Source: Nostoc flagelliforme FACHB-838 | GTDB taxonomy: Bacteria > Cyanobacteriota > Cyanobacteriia > Cyanobacteriales > Nostocaceae | DNA length: 64,000 bases | Assembly (NCBI RefSeq): GCF_014698065.1 | Contig: NZ_JACJSI010000001.1 | Coordinates: 124,001-188,000 of the forward strand | Direction: 5' to 3' | Part shown: one piece after another, positions 47,269-55,800 of the stretch | Position numbering within the stretch: position 1 is the first letter of the stretch | Layout of the letters: every line of letters starts with the position of its first letter | Notes under the pieces: generated by a model | Told to the model about the DNA's origin: nothing | Seen by the model: only the letters and a program-made list of their open reading frames with translations | Database searches by the model: none | Position numbers and translations under genes: made by a program

Positions 47269-48381
47269 TTAACCATCCATATAATTTTTTACAATCTCTA
47301 AAATGCGCTCTGATGCATGACCATCCCCAAAAGGATTAATTGCATTTGCCATTATTTCATAAGCACTTTGATCACTGAGTAATTCAGCAGCATTTGTAAA
47401 AATGTTCTCGCTCGTAGTACCGACAAGTTTGGCTGTACCGGCTGCAACAGCTTCTGGTCTTTCGGTGGTATCTCTCAAAACCAGTACTGGTTTTCCCAAG
47501 CTGGGGGCTTCTTCTTGCAAACCACCAGAGTCAGTGAGCAAAAGATGCGATCGCCCAATTGCTCCCACCAATTCCCCATAATCTAGAGGATCTGTCAAGA
47601 AAATTCGGGGATGATTCCCTAAAAGTTCCTGCAACGGTACTCGCACTGTGGGATTGCGGTGCAATGGTAAAAGCATTGCTGTATCAGGAAACTTATCTAA
47701 AATTTGTAAAAAGCCTTGAGCGATCGCTAAGAGAGGTTCTCCCCAATTCTCCCGGCGATGAACTGTTGCTAGCAAAACACGATATGAATCCCAGTCTAAG
47801 CCTGGTACATTGCAAACTGCTTGGGTTGCAGCTACATTTAACAATGCATCAATTACCGTGTTACCCGTCATGTGAATTTCACCCAAAACACCAGAACGAT
47901 GCAAATTTTCCACAGCCCAAGGAGTCGGCGCAAAGTGCAACTGCGTAATTTGAGAAATCAACCGCCGATTAGCTTCTTCTGGATAAGGATTGAATATATC
48001 ATCAGTTCTTAATCCTGCTTCTACATGACCAACAGGGATTTTTTGATAAAAAGCTGCCAAAGCTGCGGCAAAAGCTGTAGTAGTATCTCCCTGCACGATT
48101 ACTAAATCTGGCTTTTCCACCTTAAATAAAGCTTCTAAACCTTGTAAACTACGGCAGGTAATATCATTTAAAGATTGCTGAACCTGCATAATTTCCAAGT
48201 TATAATCTGACTTGATATTAAACAGTTGCATAACCTGCTCAACCATTTCTCGATGCTGTCCAGTTAAAATTACTTGCAATTTAAAAGCTGAAGACTTCTG
48301 AAAAACCTGAATTACTGGAGCTAGTTTAATCGCTTCCGGGCGAGTACCTAAGATAATACAAACGCGTTTTTGATTAGTCAT
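47269..48381 (-). CDS. wecB: UDP-N-acetylglucosamine 2-epimerase (non-hydrolysing)
   Basis: The 370-residue protein interconverts UDP-GlcNAc and UDP-ManNAc for surface polysaccharide synthesis. It begins with VCIILGTRPEAIKLAPVI, and has VQGDTTTAFAAALAAF, HVEAGLRTDDIFNPYPEE, ATVHRRENWG and LLTDSGGLQEEAPSLGKPVLVLRDTTERPE split over the usual positions; catalytic Asp, Glu and His residues are all present. Length and start (ATG 48381) are normal. No other polysaccharide gene is adjacent. Confidence 0.96.
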   Translation of the reverse strand: MTNQKRVCIILGTRPEAIKLAPVIQVFQKSSAFKLQVILTGQHREMVEQVMQLFNIKSDYNLEIMQVQQSLNDITCRSLQGLEALFKVEKPDLVIVQGDTTTAFAAALAAFYQKIPVGHVEAGLRTDDIFNPYPEEANRRLISQITQLHFAPTPWAVENLHRSGVLGEIHMTGNTVIDALLNVAATQAVCNVPGLDWDSYRVLLATVHRRENWGEPLLAIAQGFLQILDKFPDTAMLLPLHRNPTVRVPLQELLGNHPRIFLTDPLDYGELVGAIGRSHLLLTDSGGLQEEAPSLGKPVLVLRDTTERPEAVAAGTAKLVGTTSENIFTNAAELLSDQSAYEIMANAINPFGDGHASERILEIVKNYMDG

Positions 48382-48496
48382 CTGTCATCTCTCATTTGCC
48401 AATGGTTATAGTCAATGGTCTATGGCCAATAGTCAATAGTTGGCAGTCAATCATCACACAAACCATAAATATAAATCGATAAATCACACAAAATAT

Positions 48497-48665
48497 AAAA
48501 AACCCGGCTTAACCGGGCAAATATAATGTTTATCGAATTTAACTGTAATAACTACATCTTGATCTCACAAGTTTAAATTATAAAAGCATGAAAAAACCCG
48601 GCTTAACCGGGCAGACGCACTGTTTGTCGAATTTACTTGTAACGATTATTTTATCTCACAAGTTA
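48497..48665 (-). terminator. Two tandem intrinsic terminators from a 94-bp duplication
   Basis: CCCGGCTTAACCGGG occurs at 48503-48517 and 48597-48611, each with six A bases on its left, so on the minus strand each is a GC hairpin followed by TTTTTT. The surrounding sequence (GTTTATCGAATTTA/GTTTGTCGAATTTA and ATCTCACAAGTT) is repeated with a 94-base period. The right-hand copy includes the last codons of the small membrane protein gene. The rest of 48382-48496 is short GTCAATGGTCTATGG-type repeat. Confidence 0.85.
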
Positions 48666-49017
48666 AAGGGCAAGCAGCGTAAACAGTAGTCTGCATTTTG
48701 TCTGCCTCTCCATGCAGCCAGCTTAACCATTTAACTTCACTAGGATGAACTCCTTTGATAGTTAGCACACCCGCAGCCAATACAACTGCCATGACATTAA
48801 ACATTACTAAGCCGCCTGCTACAAGCAAAACTGCACTAACAGGCATCACAGATTGCAAGATAATCGACAACAAACATCCGACCGTAGCCATCAAGACAAC
48901 TAGTGGAAAACCTACAACCAACAAACATACTGCTAATGTAAAAGTCCATATTAAAAAGCTTTTAATCATCAACAAGGAGTAGGTCTTTCCTAGATTAGAG
49001 CTTTGAGCAGAAACCAT
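48646..49017 (-). CDS. Small membrane protein of unknown function
   Basis: From ATG 49017 the protein has 123 residues. GGGAGG lies 8 bases upstream of this ATG, which decides it over the ATG at 49032. Two or three hydrophobic stretches follow (about 17-60 SFLIWTFTLAVCLLVVGFPL and VLMATVGCLLSIIL; about 62-87 VMPVSAVLLVAGGLVMFNVMAV), then a polar C-terminus (HPSEVKWLSWLHGEADK) ending with two Cys (AACPLTCEIK). I do not recognise a family. Two terminators follow the gene. Confidence 0.75.
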   Translation of the reverse strand: MVSAQSSNLGKTYSLLMIKSFLIWTFTLAVCLLVVGFPLVVLMATVGCLLSIILQSVMPVSAVLLVAGGLVMFNVMAVVLAAGVLTIKGVHPSEVKWLSWLHGEADKMQTTVYAACPLTCEIK

Positions 49018-49750
49018 GACTTTTCCTCCCAAAAATACACAACAAATTTTAATTTCAGACTAATCTCGCTTTTTACGAGTTAACTGATTTCGTTTCTCAG
49101 TGAAATTCAGTATATAAAAACTAATTAGGAAAATGAGCATTTGTTTACTAAAGTTTACAGTTAATCTTTTGTAATTATGGATATAAAGTCAAGTTTGTAT
49201 CTATTAGAAAAGCTTGTTTATTACATCTACCTTCAGGCACATAACCTAAAACTCATAACCCTTTAACCTTGATCCCCAGGACATTGCTCCTATTCAACTT
49301 AACATTTCTTATAAAAAAGAGTAGCGGCTCTCATAATTTATGGATGGGCTGAATAAATGAACTGCTAGTATTTGTACTGTTAATTGCTGGCAATTCGTCT
49401 GTATGTCTGAGATAAATTTCTCATCTAAGCCCTGAGAATATTCATACTCATATTTAAAGCAACAATAATTACCTAAAAATTCATGTATATTTACTGAGGC
49501 ATCCTGAGCTATTGAGTGTGTTAAACCAGTCTAGATAAGTTAAATAATTTCTCTAAATCTTCTGAATTATGGAATTTTAGAAAAAAAAGATACCAAATGA
49601 GGCGCATGAAATGAAGTGACCCTGGTTATAGAGTTTCAATCGCCTCCCATCACTGCTACGGCTTGCAGGTAAGCATTCTCCAAAAGTTATCGAAACAAGC
49701 AACTTGACTTCTCGTTAATTCAACTTTTTAACTGCCAAATGTGAAGATAT
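49018..49750. other. Divergent regulatory region upstream of pilT
   Basis: About 730 bases between the divergent small membrane protein gene and pilT hold no gene. Sequence is AT-rich except CGCCTCCCATCACTGCTACG near 49640. Promoters for both genes must lie here, but no site can be assigned with confidence. Confidence 0.4.
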
Positions 49751-51028
49751 ATGACAGAATCACAGTCCCCATTAAATTCTAACCCTGCTGCTGGACGTAA
49801 CCTGCCACCAATGCCGCCGCCACCACCGCCAACCTTTAGTACACAGCGGCAGATGACGCAAACATTAGATATGTCAATGGATAGAAGCAGCAACCCGCCC
49901 GTTGCAGGTCATCGTCCTGTTAGTCCACCGCCAATACCTAGTTCAGCTCTCCCTAAAAACAGTAGTGCAGGGCCCACTTTAGAGAAGTTAATCAGAGAAG
50001 CTTATGATCAGGGATATTCTGACTTGCACTTGGGTGTAGGTGAAGTACCCCGTTTCCGCACTCGAGGAGAAATTCAATCATGGGATTATCCAGAAACAGA
50101 TAAAGAAGCTTTTATGGGTTGGTTGCGGGAGGTGATGAGTGAGGGAGAAATTCAGCGCTTTGAAGAACATTTAGAATTTGACGGAGCAACTCAATATGAC
50201 TTTGCTCGCGTGCGGATTAATATTTTTGGCACTCTTAGAGGGCCTGCGATGGTGTTGCGGTTGATTCCTCTGAAAATCTTAACTATGGAACAGTTGAGAT
50301 TACCCCCAGTTTTTCGGGATATTTGCCATCATCACAAAGGCTTAATTTTGGTGACAGGGCCCACTGGTTCTGGTAAGTCCACCACAATGGCGGCGATGGT
50401 TGACTACATCAATAAGGAGATGGCCAAGCATATCATCACTATTGAAGACCCGATAGAATTTATCCATCAAAGTCGCAAGTCTTTAGTCAAACAACGGGAA
50501 GTGGGAATGCATACTCGGAAATTTGACAACGCTTTGAAAGCAGCTTTGCGGGAAGATCCAGATTTGATTCTGGTGGGAGAAATGCGGGATAAAGAAACAG
50601 TTAACACCGCCCTAAAAGCCGCTCAGACTGGTCACTTAGTGATGGGAACCCTGCACACCAATAGCGCTGTTAAAACCATTGAGCGGATTCTCAATCTCTA
50701 CTCTGGTGATGAACAGGATGCAATGCGGGTGGCAATCTCTGAGTCTTTGGTGGCAGTAATTGCCCAAGGTTTGTGCCGTACAACTGACGGAAAGCGGGCT
50801 GCTTTCCATGATGTGCTGATCAATACTGAGGCGATTAAAGAATGGATCAAAGATGGTAAATATGATGAAATTGGCGAGTTGATGAAACAAGCTGGTTTTG
50901 ACGGCATGGTTACGATGAATCAGTCGTTGCTCAATCTCTATCAAGACGGTCGTATTACTGAAGAAACTGCTTTAGAAATGTCGCCAACTCCTAACGAAAT
51001 GGCACAGTTTCTCCGAGGTCGAGTTTAA
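49751..51028 (+). CDS. pilT: Type IV pilus retraction ATPase PilT
   Basis: The 425-residue protein is a hexameric ATPase that drives pilus disassembly for twitching or gliding motility and DNA uptake. After a proline-rich N-terminal extension (about 1-75, with a run of Pro) comes the PAS-like N2 domain (YDQGYSDLHLGVGEVPRF). The ATPase follows, with Walker A GPTGSGKST (about 203-211), the Asp box TIEDPIEF, Walker B DPDLILVGEMRD and the His box GHLVMGTLHTNSA. ATG 49751 has no good Shine-Dalgarno. The C-terminal EMAQFLRGRV is close to the end. Confidence 0.95.
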   Translation: MTESQSPLNSNPAAGRNLPPMPPPPPPTFSTQRQMTQTLDMSMDRSSNPPVAGHRPVSPPPIPSSALPKNSSAGPTLEKLIREAYDQGYSDLHLGVGEVPRFRTRGEIQSWDYPETDKEAFMGWLREVMSEGEIQRFEEHLEFDGATQYDFARVRINIFGTLRGPAMVLRLIPLKILTMEQLRLPPVFRDICHHHKGLILVTGPTGSGKSTTMAAMVDYINKEMAKHIITIEDPIEFIHQSRKSLVKQREVGMHTRKFDNALKAALREDPDLILVGEMRDKETVNTALKAAQTGHLVMGTLHTNSAVKTIERILNLYSGDEQDAMRVAISESLVAVIAQGLCRTTDGKRAAFHDVLINTEAIKEWIKDGKYDEIGELMKQAGFDGMVTMNQSLLNLYQDGRITEETALEMSPTPNEMAQFLRGRV

Positions 51029-51032
51029 GATT

Positions 51033-51068
51033 GGGCATTGGGCATGGGGAATTGGGCATTGGGCATTG
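51033..51068. repeat. Heptanucleotide repeat (ATTGGGC type)
   Basis: ATTGGGC/ATGGGGA units repeat directly after the pilT stop, followed by a CCCCTGCTTCCCCTGCC tract. The spacer to 51203 holds nothing else. Confidence 0.8.
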
Positions 51069-51203
51069 GTTATTAATTATTCTCCCCTGCTTCCCCTGCC
51101 CTCTCATCTCCCCAATCCCAAATATCTTTGTCATCCTAGTTGCGGTTATAGCTAAGGTAAAAGGTAAAAGAGAGAATGTTTTACTTTTAGCTTCCTAGCC
51201 TCT

Positions 51204-51974
51204 GTGAATAACTTGACGACAAATAAACTATCTACACCCCAGTTGTTTAAAGGCATTGCCCTATTTACACCTGGAGGAGATTTAATTTACTGCATCGACC
51301 CTAGTAAACAAGGTCGATGGCATTTGCATTTGTGCTCGGCTTTGCAAGAAATATTAGATTTACCAGAGCCACCGCACTTTTTAGTGCCTTGTTATACTGC
51401 AACTATTGACAACTGGTTAGATCCGCGTACTCAACAAGTGAGAACTTTTGCTGAAGCTTATCCGGCTGTAATTAGACATCAAGCTTTGCTTAATACGATT
51501 TTTGGCACAAGGGAGTTAGTATGGCAAGCAGCTCCCTGGCAGGAGGGGTTGTGCGATCGCATGGTGTTAACAACTTATCGTTCGTCATTTGGGCAGCTTT
51601 GGGAGGATCACGATTTAATCGTCCGTCTAGACCTTTCTGAACCTGTGCCAAAATACCACCAGCCAGTAATAGAACAAAAAAAGGAAGCGATCGCACAAGG
51701 CTATGTTCTGCGATTATTTGTTGCCGGACATAGCAGTACTACTGAACGCATTCTACAAAATTTACACGAATTGTTGGAGCGATCGCTCGGACATCCTTAT
51801 ACTCTGAAAGTAATTGATGTTTTAAGTCATCCAGAACAAGCAGAACTCAATCAGGTTTCTGCAACTCCTACCCTTGTCAAGGTTTGGCCTCACCCGATTC
51901 GGCGAATCGTTGGAGAGTTAGATCATGTAGAAAAGATTTTACAGATGTTAGCTGCTAAGGAAAATTTTAAGTAA
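51204..51974 (+). CDS. KaiB-domain protein with an uncharacterised N-terminal domain
   Basis: Residues about 167-250 of this 256-residue protein follow the KaiB/SasA thioredoxin-like domain: YVLRLFVAGHSSTTERIL, YTLKVIDVLSHPEQAELN, SATPTLVKVWPHPIRRIVG. The first 160 residues (FKGIALFTPGGDLIYCIDP; FLVPCYTATIDNWLDPRTQQ; FGTRELVWQAAPW) form a separate domain that I do not recognise. KaiB switches fold to bind KaiC in the circadian clock; whether this domain does so is not known. The start is GTG 51204. It follows pilT on the same strand after 175 bases and has its own terminator. Confidence 0.82.
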   Translation: MNNLTTNKLSTPQLFKGIALFTPGGDLIYCIDPSKQGRWHLHLCSALQEILDLPEPPHFLVPCYTATIDNWLDPRTQQVRTFAEAYPAVIRHQALLNTIFGTRELVWQAAPWQEGLCDRMVLTTYRSSFGQLWEDHDLIVRLDLSEPVPKYHQPVIEQKKEAIAQGYVLRLFVAGHSSTTERILQNLHELLERSLGHPYTLKVIDVLSHPEQAELNQVSATPTLVKVWPHPIRRIVGELDHVEKILQMLAAKENFK

Positions 51975-52077
51975 TCAGACTAGTTTTGTTGCCAAATGCG
52001 CGAATGGGTAGGTGTTGGTGAAGAGATAACTACAAAAAAGACTAGATTGCGATATATGCAAGGATGTCATAACAATC

Positions 52078-52108
52078 AAAAGATGAGAAAACTCTTATCT
52101 CATCTTTT
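52078..52108 (+). terminator. Intrinsic terminator after the KaiB-domain gene
   Basis: AAAAGATGAGA (52078-52088) and TCTCATCTTTT (52098-52108) form a perfect 11-bp stem, with T bases at the end. Confidence 0.8.
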
Positions 52109-52178
52109 GTTAGATATTATCATGCTAATTTATTATGCAAAGAGTATTGCCTATTCATACTTTCTTGTTGCAGTAAAA

Positions 52179-52337
52179 ATGAATAATATCTGTGGTTTTG
52201 TCATCTTAACATCTAGCTTAACTGTTGTTACAACCTGTATTAATACACCAACTTTTGCTCTAGAAAATCAGCAGCAAACTCCTTTAGCAGACATATCACA
52301 ACTAACATCTTTTTCTCAACTCTCAGATGTCCAATAA
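52179..52337 (+). pseudogene. 5' fragment of an SLH-domain porin gene
   Basis: From ATG 52179, 52 codons give a signal peptide (NNICGFVILTSSLTVVTTC), then FALENQQQTPLADISQLTSF and SQLSDVQ, then a stop. SQLSDVQ is the phrase that precedes the SLH domain (PTDWAFQAL) in cyanobacterial iron-uptake-type porins, so the gene breaks exactly at the start of the SLH domain. A longer open frame from 51996 is not supported. Confidence 0.7.
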
Positions 52338-52401
52338 CGATAGTATTTTTATAGGGACTATCCGCACTACTTTTAAATTTTAATTCATAAAATAGTTTAA
52401 G

Positions 52402-52859
52402 AGACTTCTTGCAAAAGTCACAATGAATATTTTACCGCCGAGGAAAAGCAATAACTAAAGTGCTGGCTAAAAACTTACCCATTTGTTTAATGAGCTACTA
52501 GTAGTTCGCTTTCGTGACTTGGCGGGGTAATTAGATCATTCGGATATGATTTAGTCACTGGCTCACAAGGTGTTGATGTCTACAAATTTCAGCATAAGCC
52601 TTGTGAGCTTTCTTACAATAGCCCCTACTTTTCAAACATCCTCTTAATCCCAAGGCTGTTTCTTTGCATAAGAGCAAGAAGTTTCTCAATCTCATAAGAG
52701 AGAAATGTTTGAACAGTTGTGATAGAAGTATGACCATTCCGGCGGAGTATGTTGAGATAATTTCTCTTACCTCAATACTTGCAATTTTACCCATTTTAGG
52801 GAATGAAATAACCCTGCCCCCAGGCGGGGTAGGGTGTTAGAAACTTTTGCAAGACATCT
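52402..52859. mobile_element. Insertion sequence remnant with 17-bp imperfect inverted ends
   Basis: AGACTTCTTGCAAAAGT (52402-52418) and, on the other strand, AGATGTCTTGCAAAAGT (52859-52843) match at 15 of 17 positions. The 458-bp interior has no intact transposase; a 79-codon minus-strand frame (52555-52794) is not recognisable. A hairpin CCCTGCCCC/GGGGTAGGG lies at 52812-52834. It lies between the porin fragment and the NRPS gene end. Confidence 0.65.
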
Positions 52860-52883
52860 ATTTTTTTATAAGTTTAGAAAAAT

Positions 52884-55800
52884 TCAGATTTCTGCAATAA
52901 TTTGATCTATGCAAGCCTTCATTTTTTCGGACACAGATCGTACATGGGGTTCTTTAAAAATGGAATTATGAATTCCAGAAATATCATAGATATCCACTCC
53001 CCCTAATGCCAATTTACCCCAACCCATTTTGGAATCAGCCTCCCGTTGTCCAACCACAAGACCATCTTCTGTTCGGAATACGGTTACTTGACCTGAGTAA
53101 ACTTGTAAAACATATTTTCTTAGCGCTTGTCTGGTAGCCTCTTCCACCATGAATTTCCGATTGGAGTAAGGTAAAGGGCGTGCAAAAGTCAGGTGAAAGT
53201 AAAAGACCAACCGCCAGAGTATCTCTTTGATCTGATACTTAACCCGCTCTGTATTTCCTTGTACCTGTTTAATAACATAGTTAGATGCAATTGCTAAAAG
53301 ACTCTTCCAATGGTAAAGTTTTGGTTTTTGCAATGGCACAGATTCGATATTCCTTAAACCGTAGGTATCAAACAAAACCAACAAATCTACTTTCTTACCT
53401 TGCTTGACCAATTGCCGAGCCATCTCGTAAGCAATTATACCCCCAGAGGAGTAGCCGCCGATCAAATAAGGCTCATGGGGCTGAATAGTTTGGATTTGTT
53501 GAATGTAGTGCGCTGCCATGTTTTCAATCCGGGTATATGGAAGTTGTTTTCCATCTAACCCTTGTGGTTGCAATCCGTAAAATGGTTGATCTGATCCTAA
53601 ATGCAATGCCAATTCACGGAAACGTATAACTTCTCCACCCAAACCATGTACACAGAAAAAAGGAGGTCTAGAACCGTTGGCTTGAATAGCTACCAAAGAT
53701 GACCAATAAATTGATGTTTCAGACTTGGCATCAGCTGTTGGCATTACTGCAATCCCTGGTTTTGAGCATCTTTCTCGCTCAACAATGTAAGCTAATTGCT
53801 CAATAGTTGGGGCTTGCAAGAGGATAGATAGAGCTAGATTTTTGCCTACTATATTTTCAATTTGAGAAAACAGACGTACTGCCAGCAGTGAGTGTCCACC
53901 TAAATCAAAAAAGTTGTCTGTTATTCCAATCGGATGAACTCCTAGAACGTTTTCCCAGATTTCTGTTAATTGAAGTTGTAATGGATTTTCTGCTCTAACA
54001 AATGTTTTTTCTATTTTAGAATTACTTGGATTAAGGGCAGGTAAGGCTTTGCGATCAACTTGACCATTAGCGTTCAATGGCAGAGAATCCACTATCACAA
54101 AGGCAGAAGGTAACAAATACTCAGGCAGCTTTGGTTGGAGAAAACTAAGCAGTTGCTCACTCCCAAAAGTCTCCCCTTGTTTGGGGACAAGATAAGCAAC
54201 TAAACATTTATCCCCTGGAACATCCTCTTTGGCAATCACCACAGTTTTTTGCACACCTGGATATTGACCCAAAATTGTTTCAATTTCAGCCAACTTAATA
54301 CGAAAGCCGCGAATTTTAGCCTGATTATCTAGACGGCCCAAAAACTCAATATTGCCGTCACTCAAGTAGCGCCCTAAGTCGCCACTTTTGTAAAGGTATG
54401 ACCCAGATTCGCTGCTAAAGGGATTGGGGATAAATTTTTCAGATGTTAAGTCTGGGCGGTTAAAGTAACCTTGAGCAACACCGATACCACTGATGTAGAT
54501 TTCACCAGGAATGCCAATTGGTACTGGTTGCGATCGCTGATCGAGAATATAGATTTTTGTATTGGCGATCGCTCTTCCTATAGGAATTTCTGACCGAGTG
54601 TTACTGGCTTCAGTGGCAGTTTCTGGATCGTAAACTGTGGCAGTTAAAGTTGTTTCTAGCGATCCATAAGCGTTCAGCCAGCGTACTTGCTTGCCAAATT
54701 TTTCTACCCAAGTTAAATAAGCATTGCGTGAGACTTTTTCACCACCAACCATAACTAAGCGCAAGCTAACTGGCAAGGTTTGTGGATACACAGATAGCTC
54801 GTTAACTAACTTATACCAAAAAGAAGTGGGTAGATTAACAATGGTAATCTGTTGTTGAGCAATGAATGGGAAAAAATGTGCCGTCGAGTTTTGTAACTTT
54901 TGAGACTGGAGAATTGCGGTAGCACCAGCAATCCAACAGGGAAACAGTGACTCAATGAAAGTGTCGCAACTGATACTAAATATTAGTAGTAAGCGATCGC
55001 TCTGAGTCAACTCCCAAGTATCACTGATTGCTAGACTGTGAGTGACGAGATTGCGGTGGGTAATGGCTATACCGTTAGGTTTTCCATTGGAGCCGGACAC
55101 ATACATCACACAGGCGAGAGTCTGCTCTGTAGTGTAACAGCCTAGATTTTCAGTTGTATGTAGAGCGACCACTTCCCAATCACTATCCAAACAGATAACT
55201 TGTGTCTGATGCTGAGAAAGTTTCTCAATCAATGAGCTTTGGGTTAACACTAAAGATATTTGGGAATCTTCTAAAATGAAAGCCAAATTATCTTGCCCAG
55301 ATGTCGGCGCTAGGGATACGTAAGTTCCCCCTGCTTTCATAATACTCAACAGCCCCACAATCATCTCTAGGGAAGGCTCTAAGTTAAGACCGACGAGTAC
55401 CCCCGATTTTACCCCTAAAGTTTGCAAATGGCGGGCTAGTTGATTTGCACGCTGGTTGAGTTCCTGATAAGTTAGTTGCTGATTTTCAAAAGTTAGTGCA
55501 ATATTATTTGGAGTTCGTTTAGCTTGAGCCTCAAACCATTGATGGATACAAGCATTTTGGGGATAATCAGCCTGTTTGCCATGCCAATCAACCAACACTT
55601 GATGTTGTTCACCTGCTGTCAACAGGGGTAATTCAGATATTGGCTGATCGGGATTAGCCACAATACCTTCGAGTAAGGTTTTGAAGTGCCCTAACATCCG
55701 CTCTATGGTACTGGCATCAAACATTTCAGCATTGTAATCAAATACCATGCCCAAACCATTATCTTGTTCCCGCAAGACTAATGTCAGATCGTATTTGGTC

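Noticed and set aside
51996-52178. N-terminal extension of the porin fragment frame
   Set aside because: It crosses the terminator hairpin of the KaiB-domain gene; the signal peptide starts at 52179.
52555-52794. 79-codon minus-strand frame inside the IS remnant
   Set aside because: No match to a transposase I recognise and no start signal; treated as part of the remnant.
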